DNA from: Streptomyces cyaneofuscatus
GTDB lineage: Bacteria > Actinomycetota > Actinomycetes > Streptomycetales > Streptomycetaceae
Length of the DNA: 64,000 nt
Direction of reading: 5' to 3'
Assembly (NCBI RefSeq): GCF_000718135.1
Contig: NZ_JOEM01000003.1
Span: forward strand, 301,621 to 365,620
Shown here: piece after piece, positions 42,985-51,801 of the stretch
Numbering within the stretch: the first letter of the stretch is position 1
Layout of the letters: the number at the start of each line of letters is the position of its first letter
The notes under the pieces: generated by a model
Told to the model about the DNA's origin: nothing
The model's input: only the letters and a program-made list of their open reading frames with translations
The model's database searches: none
Program-made: the position numbers and the translations under genes

Positions 42985-45900
42985 TCACTGTGGAATGTTT
43001 GTGATCTTCGCACGGTGGTTCTGAAGCCCTGGCCGGTTCTGATCGCCGGGGGGCTGGTTCACGGCCCCCTGGTGGTTCGGCGGCCCCGCCAGGAGGTGAC
43101 GGGGATCCGCCGCCCGCTGGATCGCCGTCTCCACCGCCGCGATCCGGTCCGCGAGCAGCCCGAGGGCGGCCACGGCTCGGGTCATGGGGTCGCCGTCCGG
43201 GCCGCCGAGTGCCTGCGTACGGACGTAGGAGGCGGTGATCGCCGCCCACCGCTCGGCCTGTTCGGCGGTGAGCGTGCCCCGCATGGCGGCCAGCTTGAGC
43301 AGGTTGGCCTCGGCGCCCGTGGTGAGCGTCTGGGCTTCGCCCGCGTAGTGGTCGTCCACGACAGCCGACAGCTCGGCGTCGTTCATGACGGGCACGATCC
43401 GCTCCGCGATCTTGTTCATGTTGCGGTACGAACCCTGGAGCCGGAACGGCGGCTCCGTGCGCGTCGCGTCCGTCTGCGCGGCCGAGGCGATGTACGCCGC
43501 GTTCACCGCGAGGACGGTGTCCCGGGCGGTGAGCAGATGCCGCAGCACCGCCAGTACGGCGTCCAACTCCACGGCCGTGTAAGGGTGTTCCAGGTGCTTG
43601 GCGCGGGCCGCCGGATCGCCGCCGTCCGCCAGCCGCACCAGCAGCGCCAGGTCGTCGCGCGAGCGGGCGGCGAGCGGGGCGAGGACCGGGTTGGCGGTCA
43701 GCGCGTTCTCCACGAAGCTCAGCGCAAAGACGTCGTCGCGCCCGCTGAGCACCTCGCCCAGGTTCCAGACGTCGGCCCGGTTGGCGAGCATGTCCGGGAT
43801 CCGGAACTGCTCGCCGGACTCCGTGTACGGGTTGCCCGCCATGCAGACCGCGAACCGCTTCCCCCGCAGGTCGTAGCTGCGCGGCTCACCGTCCCGTACG
43901 CCCTCGATGCGCCGGGTCGCGTCGCACAACGGGATGAACTTCTGGAGGAGTTCGGGCGAGGTGTGCTGGATGTCGTCCAGATACAGCAGCGTGTTGTTGC
44001 CGGCCTCCAGCGCGAAGTTGATCTTCTCGATCTCCTGCCGGGCGGTCGCGCTCGGCGCCTGGGCGGGATCGAGCGAGGTCACGTCATGCCCCAGATTCGG
44101 CCCGCTGATCTTGACGAGCACCATCCCGAGCCGGTCCGCGACGTACTCCATCAGCGTCGTCTTGCCGTAGCCGGGCGGGGACACGAGCAGGAGGAGCCCC
44201 TGCGAGTCGGTGCGCCGGTCGGCGTCGGCGGTGCCGAGCTGCTTGGCGAGGCTGTCACCGATCAGCGGCAGGTACACCTCGTCCAGCAGCCGGTTGCGGA
44301 CGAACGCCGACATCACCCGCGGCCGGTGGTCGTCCAGCCGCAGCCGCCCGCGCTCGGCGGCCACCAGAGAGGTGCGCAGCCGCTGGTAGGCACGGAAGGC
44401 GGGCACGGCGTGCGACCGGAACTCGCCTGTCCTGGCGAGGAGTTCATCGATCCGTACGGTGAGGGTTCCGCCGCCCCCGATGCGCGGATGGTCCCCGAGG
44501 AGCCCCTCGACCCGCTCCGTGAGCGGCGCGTCGCACCCGTACCGCTCCAGCTCCGGGCAGAGCTCCACCGCCACGGCCTCCGCCAGATCGCCGTCGGTGG
44601 GTGCGGCGCCGGAGGCCTCCGCGTACGGGGTCAGCCAGCCCTCCACGAGCTGCTTCCGGGCGGCCAGGTCATCGCCGAGGGCGGCGAGGTCGTCCGCGTA
44701 CGCGCCGGGGCCGGCGGCCCGGTGGAACGCGTCCAGGAAGGCCCGGATCGAGGCCCCCACGACGAACCCGGCGGGCCCACCGGTCAGCTCCTCGAAGAGG
44801 TACGCGGCAACAGCGTCGGGCCTCGCGACGCCCCCGAACTCGCCTATGGCGGAAGCCCACTCCTCCTGGAGCACGGCGATGGCCGGGGCGAGCCCGAACG
44901 TGTCACGGGCACGGGCCAGGGAGGCGGCCCGCCGGGTCCACGAGACACGTTGCGCCTCCTCCGTCCCGTACGCCCAGAAGAGCTGGGCCACCGCGCGGAC
45001 GGCGGGCTCGTGGCGGAGCAGCCCCGCGTCCGTGTACAGCCGCAGCAGAGCACGCAGGATCGCGGTGGCGTCCGCGTCGTGGACGCCCCGGGTGTACCCC
45101 TCGTCGTAGGCTTCGGCCGCCGACTCCCGTACGAGAAAGGCGAGTTCGGTGTCATCCAGCGCGGCGAGGGTTTCGGCACCGCGCTCCTCCAGCAGCCGGG
45201 TCGCCAGATACTCGCCCCGGTAGACGGCGGCCGACTCCGAAGGGAGCAGCTGCTCCCAGTACGGGCGGGTCGCCTCGAACGCCGGGTCGGTGACCGGGGC
45301 CCGGTAGTCGGTCCCGGTCAGCGCGAAGGCGAGCCGCTCCCCGGAGGGCACCAGCGTCAGGTCGAACGGCTGGGTGTTGACGGCGAACCGGTGCCGCCCC
45401 AGCTTGATCACGGACCCGCCGTCCGCGTACAGCTCGCTGCGGTCCCGCAGCGCCCGGCCGGCCTCCTGACGGGCCGCCTTCAGCCGCCCGTCCAGCTCCT
45501 CCGCCCGGACGGGGTCGCCCAGTTCACGCAGTTCGTCGGCGGTCCGCCGCACCTTGGCGACCATCGGGTCGGAGGCGAAGTACGTGTGGACGGCGTCCAG
45601 GTCCGCGAGCGCGGCCACGCGCCGGCCGATGGTCTCCAGGACCCGCTGCGCCGACCCGGCCAGCCGCTCGGCCCGCCGCGCCCGCTCGTCCTGGAGCGTC
45701 TGCTTACGGGCCGAGAACGCGTCGTACACCTCGCTCCGCCGCTCGGCCAACTCCGCCAGGAAGTCGTCGAACTCCGCGAACCGCGACTCCAGGTTCTCCA
45801 ACTGGATCAGCAGCCGCGCGAGTTGGTCGTCACACGCCTCCGGCGAGTCGGCGGCGGCCAGCGCCCCCGTCACCGCCTGCCCGAGCAGCGCGAACTCGGC

Positions 45901-48006
45901 GGCGAACTCGGCCCGCCCCTCCTTCGACAGCAGCTCCCGCCGCCGCGCCTCCAGCGTGGCGCGGGCCCGGTTGGCCCCGCCCAGCACCTCCGCGATCCGC
46001 TCCAGGATCGACGTGCGCACGGTGGCGTCGCCGATCTCCAGCCCGGCCACCACATCGGTGACGGTGGCAAGCCCGTCCGTCATCGCGGCCAGCCGGTCGG
46101 TGACGGCGGAGGCGTCCCGTACGGTCGCGAGCGCTCCCGCGTCGGCGACGAGCCCGGCGATCTCCTCGTGATACCCGTCGAAGGCATCGTCCCGGGCGAG
46201 GAACGACACGGCCCGCTGGGCGGCGGAGTCGATGTCGTCCTCGGTCCGGGCGGACAGCTCCGCGATGCGCTCGGTGTCGGCGTACCGCATCTCGCTGATG
46301 GTCGCCAAGTGCCCGTGAGCCTGCCGGAGTTCGGCCAACCGCTCCACCCACGCGGTGGCCGACCCGGGCACCTCGCCGCGTACGCGCCGCACGAGCGCGG
46401 TGATGCGGGCGGAGGTCTCCTCCAGCGCGTCGGCGGCCCGCCGGGTCAGCTCCTGTACGGCGGTGAACTCGGCCAGCACGTGCTGCGCGGTGGTCCGCAG
46501 CTCCCCCAAGGGCTCTGCGAGTGAGCCCAGTTCGGGATCGGACAGCCAGTGGTACCGGTCCTGGGCCCGCGCGCAGTCGGCGGCGAGCTGCCCGTACACG
46601 GCGGTCGTCGGCGTCATGTCCCGTACGCCGTGGGCGAGTGCGAGGCAGTCGGAGATCCCGCGGACGAGGTCGGCGTTGCCGGTCCGGGCGAGCGGCCCGG
46701 TCCCGGCTGGGCGGGAGGCGGCGTAGGTGTCGGAGACGTACGGCGTCTGCCAGCGCTGCAACGGATGCACGCGCGCCGGAACGTCCGGGCCGTCCGGGTT
46801 GTCCCGCAGCAGGACCAACGTGCCGTCGTCCAGAAGAGCGTGGCCACGTCCGGTGAGCGGGGTGGCGACCTCCTGGCGGATCAGGTTGTAGGGAAGCAGA
46901 AGACTCCGCACACCGTCACGGGAGCGGAAGACATACAGCACGTCCTCCCCGTTGGGCGAGCGCACCGCGCCCTCGAAGACCGGCTCGGACAGCTCCTCCG
47001 CCGTGTCGAAGGTCTTCGCGGTGCCGGTGGTGAGGTAGTAGCCGCCGGGGAAGATGATCCCCTGGTCCTCGGGGAGCCGGTGGCAGGCCGGCCCGATCCC
47101 GTCGAGCCGCTGGACGCTTCCGAGCAGCGAGTTGAAGACGAGATACCGCCAGCTCTTCTCCTTGTACGGCCGCACGCGCAGCAGCACCAGCGGCCCGACC
47201 TCCGCGTACCCCACGTCCGCGTCGGCGAGCGACTGCAACGGCTCGTCGACGGGCTCCTCGTAGATCCCGTCCGGCGACTCGGTGTCGTCGGTGACCTTGA
47301 CGGTGAGCGTCCCGCCGAGCGTGTCGACGAAGAGCCCGCCGCCCTTGCCGATGGCGATGTGCGGGTGGCGCCCCGGGACGTGGGCGTCGCGCCCGGCGAC
47401 GGTCCACTCGAAGTCGTGGGAGGCCGGGAAGACATGATCGCGCTCGCCCTGAGCGTCGATGAAGGCACCGGCGGACCCGTCCGCGCCGAGGGCCCACCGC
47501 AGGACCCGGATGTCCTCGGCGTTCTCGCCGGTACGGAAAACAGCCAGCAGCTTGCCGTTGACGCGGCGCAGGCGCAGGAGGCGGGCGTCGCGGAAGTAGC
47601 GGTGGAGGGAGGAGAACTCGCGCCGGAACGCCTCGTCGTCGAGGAGGGCGGTCTGCGCCTCAGGGGTGTCGCCTTCCGGCCCGGCATCCCGTACGAGGAG
47701 TACGTCGTCGACCCCGGCCTCGCCCCGGGCCCCCGGCCCCCGCTCGAAGCCGAAGAGCAACTGCCCGCCGACGGCGATGAGGTCGCGGGGCACGGAGGCG
47801 TGCTCGGTGCGCACCTGCTCGGTGGCCAGCAGCCGCAGCTCGGTCGACCCGAACTCCTCGGTCCGCCGGGCGTTGAGCGCCTCGGCCCGCCGCACGAGCT
47901 CCCCGGCCTGCGCGGAGAGCCGCCGCCGCAGCACCTCATAGGCACCGGCATCCACATCGCCGGGCGTGGTGGAGGTGGTGGCGGTGGCGGTGATGTCGCG
48001 GTCCAT
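42985..48006 (-). CDS. Giant MoxR-like AAA protein ('DNA repair ATPase' family)
   Basis: 1,673 aa. An N-terminal region (about 40-470) is rich in beta strands with repeated LRVNGKLLAVFRT/ADVGYAEVGPLVLLRV-like blades; a long helical coiled-coil region follows (about 500-860); the AAA domain is at about 1265-1440, with Walker A SPPGYGKTT (about 1280), Walker B LLYLDDIQHTSPE (about 1340) and sensor AGNPYTESGEQFRIPDMLANR (about 1405), as in MoxR-type enzymes. The family is annotated as DNA repair ATPase without experimental proof that I know of, and typically sits with a flotillin and a YqiJ-type protein, as here. It more likely remodels a membrane-associated complex. Confidence 0.88.
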   Translation of the reverse strand: MDRDITATATTSTTPGDVDAGAYEVLRRRLSAQAGELVRRAEALNARRTEEFGSTELRLLATEQVRTEHASVPRDLIAVGGQLLFGFERGPGARGEAGVDDVLLVRDAGPEGDTPEAQTALLDDEAFRREFSSLHRYFRDARLLRLRRVNGKLLAVFRTGENAEDIRVLRWALGADGSAGAFIDAQGERDHVFPASHDFEWTVAGRDAHVPGRHPHIAIGKGGGLFVDTLGGTLTVKVTDDTESPDGIYEEPVDEPLQSLADADVGYAEVGPLVLLRVRPYKEKSWRYLVFNSLLGSVQRLDGIGPACHRLPEDQGIIFPGGYYLTTGTAKTFDTAEELSEPVFEGAVRSPNGEDVLYVFRSRDGVRSLLLPYNLIRQEVATPLTGRGHALLDDGTLVLLRDNPDGPDVPARVHPLQRWQTPYVSDTYAASRPAGTGPLARTGNADLVRGISDCLALAHGVRDMTPTTAVYGQLAADCARAQDRYHWLSDPELGSLAEPLGELRTTAQHVLAEFTAVQELTRRAADALEETSARITALVRRVRGEVPGSATAWVERLAELRQAHGHLATISEMRYADTERIAELSARTEDDIDSAAQRAVSFLARDDAFDGYHEEIAGLVADAGALATVRDASAVTDRLAAMTDGLATVTDVVAGLEIGDATVRTSILERIAEVLGGANRARATLEARRRELLSKEGRAEFAAEFALLGQAVTGALAAADSPEACDDQLARLLIQLENLESRFAEFDDFLAELAERRSEVYDAFSARKQTLQDERARRAERLAGSAQRVLETIGRRVAALADLDAVHTYFASDPMVAKVRRTADELRELGDPVRAEELDGRLKAARQEAGRALRDRSELYADGGSVIKLGRHRFAVNTQPFDLTLVPSGERLAFALTGTDYRAPVTDPAFEATRPYWEQLLPSESAAVYRGEYLATRLLEERGAETLAALDDTELAFLVRESAAEAYDEGYTRGVHDADATAILRALLRLYTDAGLLRHEPAVRAVAQLFWAYGTEEAQRVSWTRRAASLARARDTFGLAPAIAVLQEEWASAIGEFGGVARPDAVAAYLFEELTGGPAGFVVGASIRAFLDAFHRAAGPGAYADDLAALGDDLAARKQLVEGWLTPYAEASGAAPTDGDLAEAVAVELCPELERYGCDAPLTERVEGLLGDHPRIGGGGTLTVRIDELLARTGEFRSHAVPAFRAYQRLRTSLVAAERGRLRLDDHRPRVMSAFVRNRLLDEVYLPLIGDSLAKQLGTADADRRTDSQGLLLLVSPPGYGKTTLMEYVADRLGMVLVKISGPNLGHDVTSLDPAQAPSATARQEIEKINFALEAGNNTLLYLDDIQHTSPELLQKFIPLCDATRRIEGVRDGEPRSYDLRGKRFAVCMAGNPYTESGEQFRIPDMLANRADVWNLGEVLSGRDDVFALSFVENALTANPVLAPLAARSRDDLALLVRLADGGDPAARAKHLEHPYTAVELDAVLAVLRHLLTARDTVLAVNAAYIASAAQTDATRTEPPFRLQGSYRNMNKIAERIVPVMNDAELSAVVDDHYAGEAQTLTTGAEANLLKLAAMRGTLTAEQAERWAAITASYVRTQALGGPDGDPMTRAVAALGLLADRIAAVETAIQRAADPRHLLAGPPNHQGAVNQPPGDQNRPGLQNHRAKITNIPQ

Positions 48007-48056
48007 GTCGTACGGCTCCCTACGAGTTCGTCTGTTCAGCCCGCTGGGGCACGATC

Positions 48057-48150
48057 CAGCCGGTCCGGGGCCCCACCCAGCGGGCCCGGGGCCTTACCCA
48101 GCCGGTCAGGGGTCCTATCCAGCCCGTCCGGCGTTTGAGGACGGAACCCC
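48057..48150 (+). repeat. 21-bp tandem repeat, four units, with stem-loop end
   Basis: CAG-anchored units at 48057, 48078, 48099 and 48120, in exact 21-bp register (CAGCCGGTCCGGGGCCCCA and variants). The last runs into GTTTGAGGACGGAACCC and can fold as CCGTCC-GGCGTTTGA-GGACGG (48124-48144). Upstream of the giant AAA gene, on the opposite strand to its mRNA. Confidence 0.88.
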
Positions 48151-48256
48151 GGGGCTGGTGGGCCCGCCCCCGGCATCCGGACCGACCCACGTGGTCCGGC
48201 TGGGTGAAGCGCCCACCCCCGTGGGGCACTCCACCCAGCCGGCCGGCCCCTCGGCC

Positions 48257-48294
48257 GAGGGTTCCGCCCTCAAACGCCGGGCGGGCTGGGGTGC
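48257..48294 (-). repeat. Inverted copy of the 21-bp/stem-loop element
   Basis: On the minus strand: CCCAGCCCGCCCGGCG then TTTGAGGGCGGAACCC. The stem reads CCGCCC/GGGCGG instead of CCGTCC/GGACGG, a compensatory change. Its loop TGA is the flotillin stop codon. With the copy at 48.1 kb it makes a large inverted repeat. Confidence 0.88.
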
Positions 48295-50402
48295 GCCCCG
48301 TTCCGGGCCACCACATCCCCCGCGGGAGCAACCTTCGTACCGCCCCCCGAAGACACCGGCAGATCCGCCAGCCCCAGCTCCTTCGCCGCCGCCAGCAACT
48401 GCTCCACCTGCCCCGAAGCCGCCCCCGACGCCCCCATCAGCCGCATCAGCAGCGCCGACACCGTCAGGTTCTGCACATCCCCCGTGGAGACCGACCCCAG
48501 CACCCGGCTGAGGTCATCCGTGAAGGACGACGACCCGTCCAGCCACGGCCCCGCCAGCGCCTGCGCGGTCTGTGAGTTGTCCACGAACCCGTCCACCGCC
48601 TTGCCGAGCGAGATCGACGAGACGAGCCGGTCGAAGAAGACGGACTCGCCGCCGACGATGTCGATGTCGGCGTTCTCCAGCCCGGTCGCCAGGACCGTCG
48701 CCTGCGCCTCGGCCACCTGCCGCTGCACCTCAAGACCCGCCAGCCGGATCTCCTTCTCCGCGTCGAGCCGCAGGCGGTACTCCTCGTGCCCGCGCGACGC
48801 CTCGTCCAGCGCCGCCATCGCGGCCGCCTTCTCCGTGAGCCCCGCGGCCTCCGCCTTCAGCTTCTCGCCGATGACCGCCGCGTCCGCCGACGCCTGGGCC
48901 TGCGTACCCTCCGCCGTGGCGAGCGCCTTGAGCCGCGCGCCCTCCGCCTCGGCCTTGAGCCGCGCCGCGGTCGCCTCGGCCTCCGCGAGACCGGCCTTCT
49001 CGGTGACGTCCGCCTCGGCGTCCCGCACCTGCACCGCCGCGAGCCCGGGCGCGGCCGTCTCCGCCTGGATGCCCTCCGCGAGCCGCAGCTTGGCCTGGGC
49101 GTCGAGGTCGGCGGTCTTGAGCCGCGCCTCGGCGAGCGTGAGCTGCTCGGCCGCCAGGTGCGTGGAGGCCGCCTCCGCCGCCTCGGCCGCCTTGATGTCC
49201 TTGACCAGCTTCTCCTGGGCCTCCGCCTCGGCGGCGATGATGACCGACTTACGGGACCGCTCGGCGTCCTCGACGGCGCGCAGGGTCAGGATCGACTCCT
49301 CCTGCTCGGCGACCGTACGGTCCACCGCGATCCGCTCCCGGATGACGTCGGCGACCTCGCGGCGCTCGGCCTCGACCTCCTTGGTGGCCGCGATCCGGTT
49401 CAGCTCGGTCTCGCGCTCGCGCCCGATGACCTCCAGCATCCGGTCCTTCTCGATGCGCTCGCTCTCGACGGCGATGACGCGCTCACGGTTCTTCTGGGCG
49501 ACGGCGATCTCCCGCGCCTGGTTCTCGCGCTGGATGCCGAGCTGCTCCTCGGTCCTGATGAACGCGGTCTGCGCCCCGAGCCGCTCCTCCTCCTGCACCC
49601 GGGCGGTGGCCGCCTCCTCGCGGGCCCGCAGCACCTCGACCTCGCGGCGCTGCTTGATCTCGGCCTCGGCCTGCCGGCGCTCCAGCTCCAGGATGGTCTC
49701 GCGGGCGTCGACGTTCTGGCGGGTGATCTCCTTCTGCTCGGTGCGCTGGAACTCGTTGGTGCGCACGTGCTCGATCGCCGTCAGCTCGGTGATCTTCCGG
49801 ATGCCCTGGGCGTCGAGGATGTTGGCCCCGTCGAGCTGCGACATCGGGGTCTGCTCAAGGAAGTCGATCGCGGCGTCGTCGAGGTGGTAACCGTTCAGGT
49901 CGGTCCCGATGACCTGGATGATCCTGTCCCGGAACTCCTCGCGCTTGGTGTACAGGTCGACGAAGTCGAGCTGCTTGCCGACGGTCTTGAGGGCCTCGGA
50001 GAACTTCGCGGCGAAGAACTCCTGGATGGCGGCCTTGTCGCTCGCCCGCTGCGTACCGATGGACTGGGCGACCTTGATGACGTCCTCGACGGTCTTGTTG
50101 ACCCGGACGAAGAAGGTGATCTGGATGTCGGCGCGGATGTTGTCCTGGCAGATCAGCCCCTCGCGCCCGGCGCGGTGGATCTCGATCTTCTTCACCGAGA
50201 TGTCCATCGTCTCGGCCTTGTGGAGGACGGGCAGGACGACGGCACCGGTGAAGGTCACGTCGACCTTCTTGGTCTTGGAGATGATCAGCGCCTTGCCCTG
50301 CTCGACCTTGCGGAACAGCCGGGTGATGACGATGGCGATGACGACGACGATGAGCAGGACAACGGCGATGAGCACGCCGACGCCCAAGGAGATGGCATCC
50401 AT
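48270..50402 (-). CDS. Flotillin/YqiK-type SPFH protein
   Basis: 710 aa. N-terminal membrane helix (about 5-29), SPFH/band-7 domain (about 35-210: VEQGKALIISKTKKVDVTF, DNIRADIQITFFVRV, DFLEQTPMSQLDG), then a very long Ala/Glu-rich coiled coil (about 215-590), and a C-terminal region with SISLGKAVDGFVDNSQTA. It should form membrane-bound oligomeric scaffolds. AAGGA lies 5-6 nt before the ATG at 50402. The last residues AHPSPPGV and the stop are supplied by a dispersed repeat element. Neighbours match the YqiJ-YqiK plus AAA arrangement known from other bacteria. Confidence 0.93.
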   Translation of the reverse strand: MDAISLGVGVLIAVVLLIVVVIAIVITRLFRKVEQGKALIISKTKKVDVTFTGAVVLPVLHKAETMDISVKKIEIHRAGREGLICQDNIRADIQITFFVRVNKTVEDVIKVAQSIGTQRASDKAAIQEFFAAKFSEALKTVGKQLDFVDLYTKREEFRDRIIQVIGTDLNGYHLDDAAIDFLEQTPMSQLDGANILDAQGIRKITELTAIEHVRTNEFQRTEQKEITRQNVDARETILELERRQAEAEIKQRREVEVLRAREEAATARVQEEERLGAQTAFIRTEEQLGIQRENQAREIAVAQKNRERVIAVESERIEKDRMLEVIGRERETELNRIAATKEVEAERREVADVIRERIAVDRTVAEQEESILTLRAVEDAERSRKSVIIAAEAEAQEKLVKDIKAAEAAEAASTHLAAEQLTLAEARLKTADLDAQAKLRLAEGIQAETAAPGLAAVQVRDAEADVTEKAGLAEAEATAARLKAEAEGARLKALATAEGTQAQASADAAVIGEKLKAEAAGLTEKAAAMAALDEASRGHEEYRLRLDAEKEIRLAGLEVQRQVAEAQATVLATGLENADIDIVGGESVFFDRLVSSISLGKAVDGFVDNSQTAQALAGPWLDGSSSFTDDLSRVLGSVSTGDVQNLTVSALLMRLMGASGAASGQVEQLLAAAKELGLADLPVSSGGGTKVAPAGDVVARNGAHPSPPGV

Positions 50403-50626
50403 AAGAGTCCTTGGCGGCTGGAGAAGACGAAAGAAGCAGGACAGAAAGAGGCAGGACAGACGGAGAACAAAGAAGGAGAAGGACGAGGGGCGCGCGAAAT
50501 CCGGACCACCCCGCGACAACGACAGCGACACACCCGCAGGCCACACACCCGGCCCGGACGCACACCGCACAGAGAGCGGACACCCACCGGACGCACGCCC
50601 CACCGCAGGACACGCACCCCGCCGGG
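50403..50626 (-). other. Long pyrimidine-rich leader upstream of flotillin gene
   Basis: 224 bp without a gene. In the mRNA sense the last about 90 nt before the start are nearly all pyrimidine (CTTCTCCTTCTTTG and similar), and before that GTG/GTGT-rich. Composition differs sharply from the surroundings. No hairpin or recognised riboswitch is seen. Confidence 0.5.
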
Positions 50627-51307
50627 TCAGCCGTTCGTGCCCTCCGGCAGCCCCAGCCCGCCCGGTTTCGCCTTGGGCCCCGGGTCGAGGGCCGCGTCGT
50701 ACGGCGACACCCAGAAGAACTCGCCCTCTTCGTCGTACGCGTAGAGGAGTCCCGTACTGCCCGAGACGAGGAGCTCCTCGGCGTGCAGCTCGGCGAGTCG
50801 CGCGACCCGGGGGGCCTGGCGGACCTGGACGATGGCCGTCGAACCGTCGGCAGCGGCGACCTCGGCCTGACCGAAGACGGCGCTGACGGAGCCGGTGCGG
50901 ATGGTGCACACGCGCCCGACGAAGTCCTTGCGCGATGGCGGAGGTTCCGCCGGGAAGTACCGGCGGAAGAGGCGTGCGAGAAGGCGGACGGTCCCCCAGG
51001 CGAGGAACAGCGATCCGGCGAGTACGGCGACGGCGAGCACCGCGCGGGTGGTGCCGGCGGCCGGGACCCGGTGCAGCAGGACGGTACCGCTGAGGCTGCC
51101 GAACCAGGCGACGACCACGAGCAGCGATACGGAGACGGTGACGGGCACTCCGCCGAAGCCGACCGTGCCGGAGTCGAGGTCCGAGTCGAAGGAGTGCTGG
51201 TCGGCGGCGCCGGCGAGCACGAGGAGCCAGAAGCAGACGACGACCACGAGTGCGGCGCCGAAGATGACGGCGGGGAAGCTGAGTGCCGCGTCCAGGAACT
51301 CGCCCAT
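50627..51307 (-). CDS. YqiJ/NfeD-like membrane protein with OB domain
   Basis: 226 aa. Three membrane helices (about 10-33, 55-77 and 88-110) with an acidic HSFDSDLDS loop between the first two, as in DUF1449/YqiJ proteins, then a C-terminal OB-like beta domain (FVGRVCTIRTGSVSAVFGQAEV...). YqiJ/NfeD proteins pair with flotillins and are thought to anchor or regulate them. First gene of the minus-strand block; its promoter region faces pucR. Confidence 0.85.
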   Translation of the reverse strand: MGEFLDAALSFPAVIFGAALVVVVCFWLLVLAGAADQHSFDSDLDSGTVGFGGVPVTVSVSLLVVVAWFGSLSGTVLLHRVPAAGTTRAVLAVAVLAGSLFLAWGTVRLLARLFRRYFPAEPPPSRKDFVGRVCTIRTGSVSAVFGQAEVAAADGSTAIVQVRQAPRVARLAELHAEELLVSGSTGLLYAYDEEGEFFWVSPYDAALDPGPKAKPGGLGLPEGTNG

Positions 51308-51695
51308 CGGTCCCACCCCCTCTGCGGTTCTGCGCGCCGGCCGGGTGGCGGGGCGCGATCTTCTACCGGTACGGGGGAGTGGCGACGAGCTCACGCGGCC
51401 GCCGGGTCCGACAGACCTGCCAGGCCCGACAGACCCGCCAGGCCCGGCATGTTGGACGTGCGCGGCACCCGGTCCGGTGACGGTCGGTGGCGATGACGGC
51501 GGGGCCCGGCGCTACGGCACTGCGAACGGTGCCGCAGCAACCGGGCCGTTCCCCTCGGGTGCCCGCCGTCGAATCCCGAATCCCCCGTGGATCCCCCGTG
51601 AATCGTCCGGCGGGCCGCCTGATTTTCCCCCGTATCCCCCGTGCTCCCCCGTTGTGTTGCTGACCTGATCCTGTCATTCGAACCGCCCCCACCGC

Positions 51696-51714
51696 ATTGC
51701 CGGGTTCCGGCAAT
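51696..51714. promoter_or_regulatory. Palindromic operator 1 of the PucR-type gene
   Basis: ATTGCCGG-GTT-CCGGCAAT, perfect 8-bp arms, centred 97 bp before the regulator start. Confidence 0.65.
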
Positions 51715-51730
51715 CTTTACGCTGTCCTAA

Positions 51731-51745
51731 TGCCGGGCACCGGCA
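51731..51745. promoter_or_regulatory. Palindromic operator 2 of the PucR-type gene
   Basis: TGCCGG-GCA-CCGGCA, same half-site and spacer as operator 1; the centres are 33 bp apart, about three helical turns. Confidence 0.65.
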
Positions 51746-51801
51746 CCGCCCGGCGTGCGTCGGGGAAATGACAGGACTGTTGCAAGGCTGAAGGAGAGAG
51801 C

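Larger units (their letters stand above)
51308..51801. promoter_or_regulatory. Divergent control region between the YqiJ-like gene and pucR-type gene
   Basis: 494 bp without a convincing gene. It holds two 18-bp direct repeats (51408-51425 and 51426-51443, CCGACAGACCTGCCAGGC type), five or more CCCCCGT motifs at 51580-51653 spaced 9-11 bp within two groups, and the two palindromes listed next. Confidence 0.6.

Noticed and set aside
46471..46486. CAGCACGTGCTG as a further parS
   Set aside because: Shares only the CACGTG core; flanks do not fit GTTTCACGTGAAAC, and it is inside a gene.
41017..46524. Very long plus-strand reading frame opposite the RCK and giant AAA genes
   Set aside because: It mirrors GC-rich codon positions of the real minus-strand genes, has no family features, spans two genes and lacks a ribosome-binding site.
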